Source of the DNA: Bartonella apihabitans
GTDB taxonomy: Bacteria > Pseudomonadota > Alphaproteobacteria > Rhizobiales > Rhizobiaceae
DNA length: 64,000 nucleotides
Direction of reading: 5' to 3'
NCBI RefSeq assembly: GCF_030758755.1
Contig: NZ_CP132387.1
Location: 2,595,001 to 2,659,000 of the forward strand
Under the pieces are notes generated by a model. It searched no databases and was not told the origin of the DNA. It saw only the letters and a list, made by a program, of their open reading frames with translations. Every line of letters begins with the position of its first letter. Position 1 is the stretch's first letter. The translations under genes were made by a program, and so were the position numbers. This document shows positions 48,692-63,600 of the stretch, one piece after another.

Positions 48692-51202
48692 TCAACTGCC
48701 GCGCGGTTTTGCACGCCGCGTCGGGAGTGCAGAAAGCGGGTCTTCCGGCCATGGGTGTTTCGGGTAACGCCCGCGCATTTCAGCCCTTACATCAGCCCAT
48801 GAACCGCGCCAGAAGCCCGGCAAATCACGGGTGATTTGAATTGGCCTTTGGGAAGGGGAAAGAAGTTCGAGAACAAGCGGTATATGTCCATCGGCAATGG
48901 AAGGATGTTGACCGAGCCCGAATAATTCCTGAACACGAACAGAGATGAGAGGTGCTTCTCCTTCATAATTGATCGGAATGTGAGACCCTGTCGGTACGGT
49001 AAAATGGGTGGGGGCTTTTTTGTCTATTTCGTTTTGAAGCTGATAAGGCACAAGCGATATAAGCCCATTATAAATGACTTTGTTATTTATTCCGTCGATC
49101 CAGGCTTTTCCTTCAAGAAATGGCAACAGCCAGTCGTCGAGCTTTTTTAAAAGTTCCTCATCCGACATATCAGGCCATGGTTCGCCCAAACCACGATGTA
49201 ACCATTGAAGACGGTGTCTTAATGCAATAGTTTCTTTTGTCCATGGGAGGAGATCAAGTCCGTGATAGCGTATAGCCTTGATCACAGCGTGATCGGCTTC
49301 TTCACCCGAGGGGAGGGGAAGCGGTTTTTCGCTTAAATTGATTGCTCCAAGTTTTTGAATTTCTCTTGCACGGAAAGAACGCGATTGCACATCGAAAGAA
49401 AGGTCTCTGTGGCGTTCTATTTTATCAGCGAGTACGTTGCGGATTGTTTCTTCGTCGATTTTTGCAGCGGCAAGAACACGCGCCTCTTCGGCTTTACCCA
49501 TTATTTCGGCAACCACGAGATAATCCTCTTTGAAAAGGCATGAAAATTCATCCACTGCAACGCCTCGCCCATTGGCAAGCAGAAAACGCCCCTTGTTGCC
49601 CCTTGCTTTTGCAACACGGTCAGGCCAGGCAAAAAGTAGGAGCCGCCCTGCTTGATCGACAGAAAGCGTGGCCGAATTTTCAAACCCGACTTTGCTATAA
49701 GGCTCGCTCTCAGGCGATTGTCCTTTGGCAAATTGTCCGTTAACAAGGCGTTGCACGAGCAAGCGCGCTTTTTTTGCCCGATCGGATTGATCGGTGCGGA
49801 ATTTTTCAATTCTGCGCCCGATATCGTCGTCGTTTCCACCAAGGCCCCGTTCTGTCAATATCACGGCAATCTCGCTCGCCAAGCGGGTCTCTTCTATGGT
49901 CTTTGTTTTGATAAGCATGGCAGAAAGACGCACCGGCAAAGCCGTTTCACGCATCTTTTTTCCGATTGGTGTGATGCGGCCGGTTTCATCAATTGCATCA
50001 AGTTTTTTTAACAATTCGCGTGCTTCAACGATTTGCGGTTTTGGCGGCGGGTCAAGAAAAACAAGCTTTGATAAATCGGTAATTCCGAAGGCAGCACTAT
50101 CAAGCACAAGGTTGGAAAGATCGGCTGAAAATATTTCGGGTGTCTGGAAATCCTGAAGCGAGGAGGTTTGTCCTTCATGCCAAAGGCGCACAGCAATGCC
50201 ACGCGCCGTTCTTCCCGCACGACCGGCGCGCTGGTCGACCGAAGCGCGCGAAGCTCTCACTGTTTCAAGTCTTGTAACACCTGTTGAAGGTTCAAAAACC
50301 GGCACACGTGAAAGTCCGCTATCAATAACAACGCCGATACCGTCAATGGTGAGCGACGTTTCGGCAATGGAGGTTGCAAGAACCACTTTACGGTGCCCCT
50401 CGTCAGCGGGTTTAATTGCTATATCCTGTTCTTTAATGTCCATTGCTCCGTAAAGAGGCGCGATAATGGTATTTTTATCTACCTTGTCGGCAAGTAATTG
50501 TGCGGTTTTTTTTATTTCTCTTTGTCCGGGAAGAAAGGCGAGAATACTTTCAGACTGTGACGACAGCCAATGACGGATGGCTTTTGCCATAGCTTCTTCG
50601 ATAGAGTCTGTGGCCTTTCGTGGTTGATAGACAATATCGACGGGAAAGCTTCGCCCTTTTGATTCAATCAAAGAGGCTCCCTGAAGGACACTGGCAATTC
50701 TTGCTCCATCAAGTGTTGCCGACATAACAAGAATTTTCAAATCGGGGCGCAACCCCTCCATTATATCAAGCGTCAATGCCAAACCGAAATCGGCATCAAG
50801 ACTACGCTCATGAAATTCGTCAAACAAAACGGCTGCTACCGACGATAATTCGGGATCGTCCAGAACCATGCGTGAATATACGCCCTCGGTTACCACAACA
50901 ATGCGCGTGTTTTTGGAGATTTTTTTATCAAAGCGCATGAGATAGCCGACAGTCTCACCGATTTTTTCACCAAGGCGGGATGCCATTTGTCGTGCTGCAG
51001 CACGTGCCGCCAAGCGCCTTGGCTCAAGCAGGATGATTTTTTTATTTTTGCACCAATCCTGTTTTAACAGATGAAGTGGCATGAGCGTGGTTTTGCCAGC
51101 ACCCGGCGGGGCAACGAGAACAGCTTTGCCATTCGAACCGAGAGCTTTGTCAAGTTCGGGAAGTGCTTCGGTAACTGGAAGGCTTGTGTCGTCTGCGGTC
51201 AT
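48692..51202 (-). CDS. hrpB: ATP-dependent helicase HrpB
   Basis: An 836-residue DEAH-box helicase. It has Walker A APPGAGKTT near the N-terminus, ARAAARQMA, the DEFH box VLFDEFHERSLDADFG, motif III MSATLDG, motif VI QRAGRAGRTARG, and the HrpB C-terminal domain ending DPLSALPTRRAKPR. Its cellular role is not well defined. I chose the ATG at 51202 (MTADDTSLPVTEALPEL), 25 codons inside the open frame, because the ATP site lies close to the start in the family. It is divergent from the cyclodeaminase gene. Confidence 0.9.
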   Translation of the reverse strand: MTADDTSLPVTEALPELDKALGSNGKAVLVAPPGAGKTTLMPLHLLKQDWCKNKKIILLEPRRLAARAAARQMASRLGEKIGETVGYLMRFDKKISKNTRIVVVTEGVYSRMVLDDPELSSVAAVLFDEFHERSLDADFGLALTLDIMEGLRPDLKILVMSATLDGARIASVLQGASLIESKGRSFPVDIVYQPRKATDSIEEAMAKAIRHWLSSQSESILAFLPGQREIKKTAQLLADKVDKNTIIAPLYGAMDIKEQDIAIKPADEGHRKVVLATSIAETSLTIDGIGVVIDSGLSRVPVFEPSTGVTRLETVRASRASVDQRAGRAGRTARGIAVRLWHEGQTSSLQDFQTPEIFSADLSNLVLDSAAFGITDLSKLVFLDPPPKPQIVEARELLKKLDAIDETGRITPIGKKMRETALPVRLSAMLIKTKTIEETRLASEIAVILTERGLGGNDDDIGRRIEKFRTDQSDRAKKARLLVQRLVNGQFAKGQSPESEPYSKVGFENSATLSVDQAGRLLLFAWPDRVAKARGNKGRFLLANGRGVAVDEFSCLFKEDYLVVAEIMGKAEEARVLAAAKIDEETIRNVLADKIERHRDLSFDVQSRSFRAREIQKLGAINLSEKPLPLPSGEEADHAVIKAIRYHGLDLLPWTKETIALRHRLQWLHRGLGEPWPDMSDEELLKKLDDWLLPFLEGKAWIDGINNKVIYNGLISLVPYQLQNEIDKKAPTHFTVPTGSHIPINYEGEAPLISVRVQELFGLGQHPSIADGHIPLVLELLSPSQRPIQITRDLPGFWRGSWADVRAEMRGRYPKHPWPEDPLSALPTRRAKPRGS

Positions 51203-51349
51203 AAGGTGTTTGTGGATAATTGTTGGCTGATCTTGAATGTGAACAAAAGAAATAGACTTTCGCATGCGAAATGCCAATAAATAAAACAGTGCCGATAGTT
51301 AAAACGTTGGAGGCGCTAAAAAAACGATCGGGGAGTTTTAAAACATATT

Positions 51350-52344
51350 ATGGATAGGCTGAACGCCAACAGAAACGAAACAGCAGACGCTTTGCCATTC
51401 AAAGAGCTGATTGATGCACTGGACAAAGGTTTTGCTATGGGGTGTGCCAAGCCCGAGCGCCAACATCTGAAATTGGGAAAAAACAAAGCAACCCGCCGAT
51501 CATGTTGTTGATGCCGGCCTGGACAAACCCGGAAGTTGGAAAACAATTTCTGGGCGTGAAAATTGTCAATGTTTTCCCTGATAACCGTTTGAAAAATCTA
51601 CCCGGTCTCACGTCGACTTATATCCTTTATGATGGCGATACAGGCGAAGAACTGGCAATTTTTGACGGCAATACATTGACTGCCAGACGAACGGCGGCAA
51701 CATCGGCTTTGGCAGCGCGTTATCTATCCTCGCCACAATCGGAGAAATTGGCTATTATCGGTGCCGGTGAAGTTGCACAATTATTGGCTGATGCATTTTC
51801 TGCTGTCCGGCCTATCAAGAAAATAAGCATCTGGAACCGGACGAAAAAATCCGCTGAAAAATTGGGAAAACAGCTTGAAGATGCAGGCTTTTCTGTAACC
51901 ATAGCAGATACAGCCGAAGAGGCAGTCAACGGGGCGGATATTATCTCGGCAGCCACACTTTCAAATGAACCGGTTATTCACAAATATTGGGTAAAGAAGG
52001 GCGCCCATGTTGATCTTATCGGTGCTTTCACGCCGCAGATGCGTGAAGCTGATGATGATCTGATACGCCACGCCAAACTTTATATCGATACAGCCGAGGC
52101 GCTTGAAGAGGCGGGCGATTTATGTATTCCGATCGGCAATGGCACAATAAAAAAGGGCGATATCCTAGCGACATTGAGCGACCTTGCTTTGTCAAAAGAA
52201 CCGCCGGAACGAGGCAATGACGATATCACTCTGTTCAAGGCAGTAGGGTCTGCTCTTACAGATCTTTATGCTGCAACACTTGCTTTTGAAACATTGTCTG
52301 AACGCCGTCGGGGTGAGAAAAATATTCGAGAGGAGAAAATATGA
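51350..52344 (+). pseudogene. Ornithine cyclodeaminase/mu-crystallin-family protein, frameshifted near 51484
   Basis: From the ATG at 51350 the frame reads MDRLNANRNETADALPFKEL and goes on to LDKGFAMGCAKPERQHLKLGK, the family N-terminus, then ends early. Adding one A to the run of six at 51479-51484 gives G-K-K-Q-S-N-P-P-I-M-L-L-M-P-A-W, joining the frame that continues with GLTSTYILYDG-like residues, LTARRTAATSALAARYL, the NAD loop IIGAGEVAQLL and the stop at 52344. Members reduce cyclic imines or cyclise ornithine. The stop overlaps the next gene (ATGA). One lost base in a homopolymer suggests a sequence error. Confidence 0.82.
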
Positions 52345-52694
52345 CGATAAAACGTATTGATGCGAATAAGAGGATGAGCGAAGCCGTTATCTATAACGGT
52401 ATGGTTTTTCTTTCAGGACAGGTCGGGAGCCCCGGAAAAACCACCAGAGAACAAACAATCGAGGCGCTCGCGTCAATCGATCAATTGTTAGCAAAGGCAG
52501 GAACCGATAAATCCCGTTTATTATCCGCAACAATCTGGCTTGCCGATATGGTGGATTTCGACATTATGAACGAGGTTTGGGAAGCATGGTTGGAAAAAGG
52601 CGCGGCTCCGACAAGAGCAACCTGTGAAGCGCAACTTGCTTCTCCTCTCTATCGTGTGGAAATAATTGTCACGGCCGCATTGGAAAAAAATTAA
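52341..52694 (+). CDS. Rid-family (YjgF) imine/enamine deaminase-like protein
   Basis: A 117-residue Rid protein: VIYNGMVFLSGQVG, ATIWLADMVDF, GAAPTRATCEAQLASPLYRVEIIVTA. The Arg in Y-R-V-E-I matches the substrate-holding Arg of active RidA. It would hydrolyse reactive imines. Its start overlaps the end of the cyclodeaminase-like gene by four bases, which fits the two acting in one path. It is more like the Rid subgroups 4-7 than housekeeping RidA, but I cannot fix the subgroup. Confidence 0.85.
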   Translation: MTIKRIDANKRMSEAVIYNGMVFLSGQVGSPGKTTREQTIEALASIDQLLAKAGTDKSRLLSATIWLADMVDFDIMNEVWEAWLEKGAAPTRATCEAQLASPLYRVEIIVTAALEKN

Positions 52695-55734
<3,040 letters not shown>

Positions 55735-55858
55735 CCGGTGTGAAACAGGCCGGAAAACTTGAAACGCCGGAAATGAACAACAGTTGATGAAAGTTTCCGG
55801 CACATAAACGGCACTTTTCAAATTCGGGTTAAACCGCCTTTTTCTTATAAAACTTTTT

Positions 55859-55889
55859 CAAAAGCCGGCCTTTTCAGAGCCGGTTTTTT
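55859..55889 (+). terminator. Terminator of gyrB
   Basis: AAAA-CCGGC pairs with GCCGG-TTTT (one bulged G) around a short loop, followed by TTTTTTATTG, about 125 bases after the stop. Confidence 0.75.
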
Positions 55890-56180
55890 ATTGTCTTCAA
55901 GGGAATAGCCAGCCCCCGAACCTCTATGTAAAATAGGCGATGGGTGTTTGAAAATTGTAAAAGCCTGAAAGCTGAAACACAAAGGCGCATAAAAATCAGT
56001 CAACTATTGGCGAAATAGAACAGCCATGGAACAATAGTTTTCGCCAAAGTTTTCTATAAGCTGTTAGCTCGCGCGCGCCTTGAAAGCTCGATCTAGAAAA
56101 GAAAATAAGCGTTCCATTTTCTGAAGCAAAAAACGGGAACGACATTGTCCCCCGCTATTGTCGTTTCCACACATGCATAA

Positions 56181-56212
56181 AAACCTCCCGCCGCATAAAA
56201 GTGACGGGAGGG
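56181..56212 (-). terminator. Terminator of pncB
   Basis: CCTCCCG (56184-56190) pairs with CGGGAGG (56205-56211). On the minus strand TTTTTATG follows, about 37 bases after the pncB stop. Confidence 0.85.
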
Positions 56213-56248
56213 ATAAAAGCAGCATGAAAAAGAACGGAAAAGAGTTTT

Positions 56249-57553
56249 TTAAACCCTTACCGGTTTCGACACACGTTCCTCATTGCCAAAGAACTGCAAG
56301 TAACGGCGAATTTCACTTGGCTCGCCAATGGCTTTTTCAGGATTATCCGAAAGTTTGACAGCAGGTCTGCCATTCGCATGGGTAACCTTGCAAACAAGTG
56401 AAATTGCATCGAGTTCCTTGATGTCATCGGGAGCACAACCGGCAAAATCATTGGTCAGATTGGTTCCCCAGCCGAAGCTCATGCGAACGCGCCCCCGAAA
56501 ATGCTTGTAAGTTTCTTCGATTGTATCGACATCCAATGCATCGGAAAAAACAATGAGTTTTTCACGCGGGTCTTTGCCGTGGTCTTTCCACCACTTGATA
56601 ATGCGTTCACCCCCCTCGATTGGCGGTGCGCTATCCGGACGAAAGCCGGTCCAGTCTGCCACCCATTGAGGCGCATTGCGTAAGAATGCCGCCGTACCGA
56701 AAGCGTCAGGCAGTGCAACCAGAAGATTGCCGCCATAATAACGGTTCCAATCCTGCATAACCCGATAAGGCGCTGTGCGCAATTCCTCATCATTATTGGC
56801 AAGGGCTGCGACAACCATCGGCAGTTCATGGGCATTGGTGCCGATTGCTTCCAAATCATTGTTCATAGCCAGAAGCACATTGGAAGTACCGGTAAATGAA
56901 CGCCCGATTCCTTCTTTCAAAGCTTCAACGCACCAGCGTTGCCATAAAAACGAATGGCGGCGGCGCGTACCGAAGTCGGATATACGAATATCAGGATATT
57001 TTTTCAGCCGCTCGACCTTGCTCCACATTTTGGCTTTTGCACGCGCATAGAGAATGTCGAGTTCAAATCGTCCAAGATTGCGCATGGCTGCACGCGAACG
57101 CAATTCATTGATGATTGAGAGTGCAGGTATTTCCCACATTGTGGTGTGGGTCCACGGCCCCTCGAAATTCAAAATATATTGCCCGTCTTTACGTGTCAGC
57201 TCGTAATCAGGCAATTGGAAACCTTGAAGCCAATGGAGAAAATCAGGTGTGAAAATCTGTTTGCGACCATAAAATGTATTACCGGCAAGCCAGATCATTT
57301 CCTTTTTGGTAAATTTCAAAGTGCGAGCATGGTCAAGCTGCGCCCGCAATTCCGATTCATCAATTTCATCGGCAAGCCGCACCGTTTTTGTCCGGTTGAT
57401 CAATGAAAAAGTAACATCAACATCCGAATAAAGTCCCCAAATCATTTGCAACATCAGGAACTTATAGAAATCGGTATCAAGCAGTGATCTTATAATCGGA
57501 TCAAGCTTCCAGGTGTGATTATATACACGTTCTGCGATATCAGTTTGCGCCAT
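56249..57553 (-). CDS. pncB: Nicotinate phosphoribosyltransferase
   Basis: A 434-residue enzyme of NAD salvage: nicotinate plus PRPP gives nicotinate mononucleotide. It shows [16 protein letters not shown] near the start, [13 protein letters not shown] (the phosphoribosyl/His loop), GTSNVLLA and [15 protein letters not shown] chose the ATG at 57553 ([15 protein letters not shown]) over one eleven codons upstream, since it gives the family start. It lies downstream of the glucan synthase gene on the same strand, with about 100 bases and a palindrome between. Confidence 0.94.
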   Translation of the reverse strand: MAQTDIAERVYNHTWKLDPIIRSLLDTDFYKFLMLQMIWGLYSDVDVTFSLINRTKTVRLADEIDESELRAQLDHARTLKFTKKEMIWLAGNTFYGRKQIFTPDFLHWLQGFQLPDYELTRKDGQYILNFEGPWTHTTMWEIPALSIINELRSRAAMRNLGRFELDILYARAKAKMWSKVERLKKYPDIRISDFGTRRRHSFLWQRWCVEALKEGIGRSFTGTSNVLLAMNNDLEAIGTNAHELPMVVAALANNDEELRTAPYRVMQDWNRYYGGNLLVALPDAFGTAAFLRNAPQWVADWTGFRPDSAPPIEGGERIIKWWKDHGKDPREKLIVFSDALDVDTIEETYKHFRGRVRMSFGWGTNLTNDFAGCAPDDIKELDAISLVCKVTHANGRPAVKLSDNPEKAIGEPSEIRRYLQFFGNEERVSKPVRV

Positions 57554-57639
57554 AGCACTTTCAATCTGTTTGTTGCCTCTACCCAATGGATAGAACGTTA
57601 CCTTGATAAACGAACAAAGGAAAGTAAAGCCTTCGCGAG

Positions 57640-57672
57640 GAACTTCAAGGAGTTTTAAACTCCTTGAAGTTC
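57640..57672. terminator. 33-base palindrome over the end of the glucan synthase gene
   Basis: Sixteen-base arms (57640-57655 and 57657-57672, GAACTTCAAGGAGTTT and its exact complement) flank one T. On the minus strand it covers the last five codons (E-L-Q-G-V), the TAA stop and the first bases after it. No T run follows on that strand, so it may act as a terminator of weak type or protect the mRNA end. Confidence 0.6.
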
Positions 57673-60600
57673 TTTATCGATCGTCAGATTAATTTCATGA
57701 TATCCTGTCTTTTTAAGACCGATGCCATTTTCAGGCTTTTCAACCTTTTTGTCATCAACTGTCAAAGCAGGATTTTTACCGCGATTAACCTTGATAACAT
57801 AGGTTGCACTATCAAATTTGACGGTCGCTTCGTAACCCGGCCAATCTTTTGGCAGACATGGTTTAAGATAAAGTTTGGAACCATTGCGGTTGATGCCCAG
57901 AATAGATTCTGTAGCAGCACGGTAGAACCAGCCGGCCGAACCCGTATACCATGTCCAGCCGCCCTGACCACGCCGTGGCTCGACCGAATATATATCGGCA
58001 GAAATCACATAAGGTTCGACGCGATAGACATGAGGATTTTTCCCGTGTGAAATCGGGTTGATCATCGAAAAGACCTGATAGGCCTTGTCTTTATCTCCGA
58101 GTTTGGCAAGTGCCAGAATGCTCCAGATTGCACCATGGGTATATTGGCCACCATTCTCACGAATACCGGCCGGATAACCTTTGATATAACCCGGTTCAAG
58201 TTCTGTCTTGTCAAAGGGCGGCCAGAACAGACGGATGAGCTCGCCTTTTTCATCAAGCAAGTGCTCGAGCATGGATTGCATGGCCTGTTTTTGGTGTTCT
58301 TCTGTTCCCATGCCGGAAATAACACTCCACGACTGGGCAATCGTATCAATCTGGCATTCGTCATTGGTATGTGAACCCAAAGGCTCTCCATTATCGAAAT
58401 AACCACGACGGTACCATTTTCCATCCCATCCGCTGGTCTCAAGCGCTCTGGTCAGTGTTTCGAGATGATGCGTCCATTTTTTGACGCGTTTTTCATCCTT
58501 GCGTTCTTCCGCAATCGGAATGAAAGCCTGCAAGGCCGTTCCAAGGAACCAGCCGAGCCAGATGCTTTCACCTTTCCCTTCAATGCCCACAAGATTCATT
58601 CCGTCATTCCAGTCGCCACCCAGCATTAACGGTAGGCCGTGTTTGCCGGTGCGTTTGACTGCAAGATCAAGGGCAAGCGCGCAATGCTCGTAGAGTGTTG
58701 CGGTCTTTGGCGAAATGGCCGGCTGGAAATAGCTGTCATGTTGGCCGTCCTTGAGCTTGTCGCCGTCGATAAAGGCAATATCTGTATCAAGAAACTCACG
58801 ATCGCCTGTGGTATTGACATAAAGCGCAGCACCATAGCCGAGCCAGGCCACATCATCGGAAATCAATGTTCTGACACCGGCACCGCTATCGGGAAGCCAC
58901 CAGTGTTGTACATCGCCTTCAGGAAACTGGCGTGATGCGGCATTGATGACCTGTTCACGGGCAAGTTCCGGCTTGAGCAGCAAGAGTGACAATGTGTCCT
59001 GCAACTGGTCACGGAAACCGAACGCCCCGCTTGCCTGATAAAATGCCGCTCTTGCCATGATGCGGCAGGCATAGGTTTGATAAGGGAGCCAGTTATTGAC
59101 CATGAGATCGAATGAACGGTCGTTTGTTTTAACCTGTAGGCCGGAAACAAAATCCGTCCATTGTTTTTTCTCTTTTTCAAGAACAGAGGTAAATGTTTCT
59201 TTCCGGACACTATCAAGGAGCTTTTCAGCCTCAACCCGATTTTTGGCATTACCGAGATAGAAGATTATCTCTTTCTTTTCACCGGCCTTCAATTCGATAT
59301 CAAAAGCAAGTGCGGAGCACGGATCACGTCCGGCTTCAACCGTGTTGGAGAGTGGCTCGCCTTGGCGGATCGCTTGCGGATGTTTGACAGTTCCGATCGA
59401 GCCGATGAACTCCGTTCTGTCGGCTGTGTAGCTTGAAGGCGTGCTGCTTGCCGCAATGAAGCTTACTTCTTCAGACTTTTCCGTATGATAAGGATTGCGA
59501 ACAAAAAGCGCACCGCGTTTTTCGTCATAATCGGGAATGATGAAAGGAGCAGCTTTTGCCCTGACCGTGCCCAACACCCATTCGACATAATCATATAGCC
59601 TCAGGCTCCTCGGGGTCTTGTCTTCGTTTTTGATGACAAGGCGCGATAGCCTTATCGGGCGTTTATTATCGACAGTGTGGGTCAATTCCAGACTTATCGT
59701 CCCGTGTTTCGACGTGAATGTCGAATAGCCAAGGCCGTGGCGCGCTTCATAGAGCGCACTATCATCACATTCGACAACCGAAACCGGCGAAAAACGTTTT
59801 AACGAGCGACGGTCGACAATGTAGAGAGCTTCGCCCGGACGGTTGACAACAGGATCGTTCGCCCATGGTGTCAACTGGTAATCGCGGCTATTGCCCGACC
59901 AGGTAAAACTTGACCCTTCTGCCGAAACGTGGAAACCGAAATGCTCGTTGGAAATAACGTTAATCCATGGATTTGGCGTTGCATTTCTTCCCGAAAGACG
60001 AATAACGTAGCTATTGTCCTTATCAAAACCGCCATAGCCGTTCCAATAGGCAAGGTCTTTCCCGTCAGGAAGCGGACAGGATTTATGCTGGTCGCCGATG
60101 ATGCCGATTGATGTAAATTGGCCTTGTTCGAGCGGCATAGCAATCTCTTCGTGTTTGCCGCTCTTTCGTTGTGCAGCTTTCCCATTGTTATGCGTCTTGG
60201 CAGATTGGGCAGCCTCCTCATCTTTATTGCGGTGGGAAAGGTCGGAATCAATATTTTCCATGCGCTGCATCTGTTCGGACAAGGAGCCGTTTTGGGCTTG
60301 CAACACGATGCGGGCACTGGCAAGCAAAGTCTTGAAACTCTGCTCGTTCATCTGGTCACGGCGGACAGTGAAAATATGCTGGCGTCCGTCTGCTTCGGCG
60401 GTACGGTTGCGATAACCTTCGCACATCCATTCAATGGCGCGCTGGGTATCTTGCGCATAAGAAAAAGCCCGTTCGTTCAAAATGACGATATCGACAGTCA
60501 ATCCCCGCATCCGCCAATATTCATGCGCTTTCAAAAGTCCGCGCAAGACTTCGAGATCGGCTTCATTATCAAGCCTGAGCAGGAAGATCGGAAAGTCGCC

Positions 60601-63600
60601 GGATATCGACATCGGCCATAAATCCGATTGTTTGCCGAGGTTTTCAGCGAGCGCCTCCGAGGGCAAACGCCAAGTGCGGTCCGGATAAATAAGCGAGGTT
60701 GCGTATTTCTGGTAAACGACAGATTCTTTTGGCTTGATACCAAGCTGGTAAAGCGACACTTGCGAACGCGTCCAGGCAAGCGAGAACTCGCGCTGGAATA
60801 CGTTCGGTTGACGGTAATATTCAACTTGTGACACAAGCTTTTCTTTTGAATTTGCTGCAAATGTCCAGAAGATAAGTGCGGCTTTTTTGCGTGCCGGAAC
60901 CCGCACACGACATCTTATTGCTGCGACAGGATCAAGCACACAACCCTCTGTACCGGTCAGTGTCGCACCACGGTCAAAAGCAGCCGGACGGCGGATAGAG
61001 CGCCCGCGACCGATAAAGACGCGCCTGTCGGTCTCGGCTTCCGCATCGCGAATGGCACCGGATGTATCGGTGACAAAATGGGCGACATGGATTTCCGGAT
61101 CTTTCGGGTCGCGTTTACGCCGTTTGGCGTAAATCGTTCCGCCCTGATCGGCAATTTCGGTTTCCACAAACATGCGTGCGAAGACTGTATGGGCCGCATC
61201 TGTCTCAGGCGTTGTCAATACCAGTTCGGCATAGGACGTAATTTCAAGAATGCGGTCTTTGGAAGTGGTGTTGATAAGCTCGATACGTCGACCTTCACCA
61301 TCACCTTCGGATGCAACAATACATTCCACAGTCGATTTTATACCATCGACTGTTTTTGTATATTCTGCCTTTTCGTCGGTGAAAACGGTTGAAGCTTCTT
61401 CATCGGCAACGCGCGTTGGTTCACCCGTTGCCGACCACCAGCGGCCGGAGGCAGGGTCACGCAAAAAGATGAAAGTGCCTTGCTGGTCTTCGGCAGCATC
61501 GGGCATGAAACGGGTAACAGCAATATTGTTCCAGCGGCTATAGCCGGAACCTTTGCCTGTCAACATGACCGAATAGTTCCCATTTGACAAAAGCACAGTC
61601 GAACGCGGCTTGGTGAGCGGGGCTTTGATAACGCGAACCGGTGCGTCTTCAAAACCGCCGGCATCACTGCGCATCGGATTAGCCGTTTTTGCGTGAACCA
61701 TAGGAATTTCACGCGGCGCTTTTTCCTGCAACAGAAGCTGTGCCGCTTCAATCACCGGATCGCTATGGAAACGATCCCGCATGCGACCGTCGAAAATGAC
61801 GTTGTCAATTGCCAGAATAGACATGCCGTGGTGGTGCGCATAATAATTCTTGACGACGGCATATTTTTCGCCTTCACGCACACGCGCCGGCGTGAAATCG
61901 ACCGAGTCATGGAAACCATATTCGCCAAGTGCACCAAGTTTGCGCAAGCGTGCAAGATTGGCAACCGCCTCTGTCGGCATATATTGGGAAGCGAGAATGC
62001 TTGCATAAGGCGCAATAACAGCATTGCGCGAAAGCCCGCGTTGAAGACCGAGACTGGGAACACCAAAGTTGGAATATTGGTAGTTCATCTGTTGGTCACG
62101 GGCATTAAACGCTGCTTCCGAAATACCCCACGGCAATCCACGTTCATTGGCATATTGGATTTGTCTACGAACAACAAGCCGGTTTGTCTGGTCAAGGAGC
62201 GACCCCAAAGGCTCGCGCATGACAAGCGGTGGCATTAAATATTCGAACATCGAACCCGACCAGGAAAGCAGAGCACCCTTCCAGCCGACCGGTACCAGCA
62301 TACGACCAAGGCGGAACCAATGTTCAACCTTGACATCGCCTTTGGCAATGGCAAAGAGGCTCGAAAGACGGGCTTCCGAAGCAAGCAGATCGTAGCAGCT
62401 TTCATCAAGCTCGTTTTCCTGAACACGATAGCCGATGGACATGAGACGACGTTCCTTTCGTTCAAGGAAATCGAATTTCATATCAAAGGCAAACTGGCGT
62501 GCTCTTGCAGAAAGATCACTTAAAGTCTTGCGTAAAGCCTCTGTATCATGATCGGCGGTCGCGTCATGAGTGTGAGCTTCGCAGGTCTCAATCAAACATT
62601 CGGCCCATGAAACAGCATGACGTGATTCATCGCTGCCGATTTCACCATCAAGCTCGCTTGTGAGACGGCCTATGTCATTCGCCGCAATTGTCAGATTTGC
62701 CGTGCGGAATGTTGCTGTTTCCGGTTCATCCATAATCGAGCGGACAGCCCTGCGGAAATTGGCGATACGTTCATCAATTCGTCTGCGAAGCGGGCGCAGG
62801 ATGCGACGGTCATCGGGGATGAGATTTAAGGTTTCCTGCAAAATGTCATTAACATCAAGGAGGCCTGCAAGATCTCCTTGTAAGAATACCGATGGTGCTT
62901 CAGACCACTCTTTCAAGGCCGCAGCCAGTGTTACAAGATGGCCGGCAAGATTGCCCGAGTCGACTGTCGAGACATAACTCGGTACAAGCGGGCGCAAAGT
63001 GTCGGTTTCATACCAGTTGAAGAAATGCCCACGGAATCTTTCCATTTTATCCATTGTATCGAGTGTGCGTTCGATACGCTGGATGGCATCATCAAAACTG
63101 ACCCAACCGAAATCACGTGCAGCGACTGTCGAGAGCAAATAGACGCCGATATTGGTTGGCGAGGTTCTGCGCGCCAGAACCGGTACCGGATCTTCCTGAT
63201 AATTGTCGGGGGGAAGAAAATGGTTATCGGCATTGGCGAATGTTTCGTAATAATGCCAGGTGCGGCGCGCAATACGCCGAAGTTCGTTTTTATCGGATGG
63301 CCGGATTTCAAGCGAATCCTGAAAGGCAGCCGAACGGCTTACAATCCATGCAATAAGCGGTGAAAAGAACCAGGCAAGACCAAAGGGCAGGGCCACAAAG
63401 ACAGCAGAATTATGAAGTGCTGCCGGAAGCGCAATGGAAATCACGCCAATCAATGCCGCTGGCCACATGGTGGTGACATAATAGGAGAGCGTGTTGGGCG
63501 AAGAACGCGTTGCTGCCGATGTTTTCCATTCGAGTAGATGTTTATGGGAAACAAACATGCGATAGAGCGTACGGATAATCGCATCAACCATATAAAATGC

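Larger units (their letters stand above)
55735..56248. other. Gap between gyrB and pncB: two terminators only
   Basis: About 510 bases between converging genes. The gyrB terminator lies near 55859-55889 and the pncB terminator near 56181-56212. The sequence between holds no supported gene. Confidence 0.6.
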
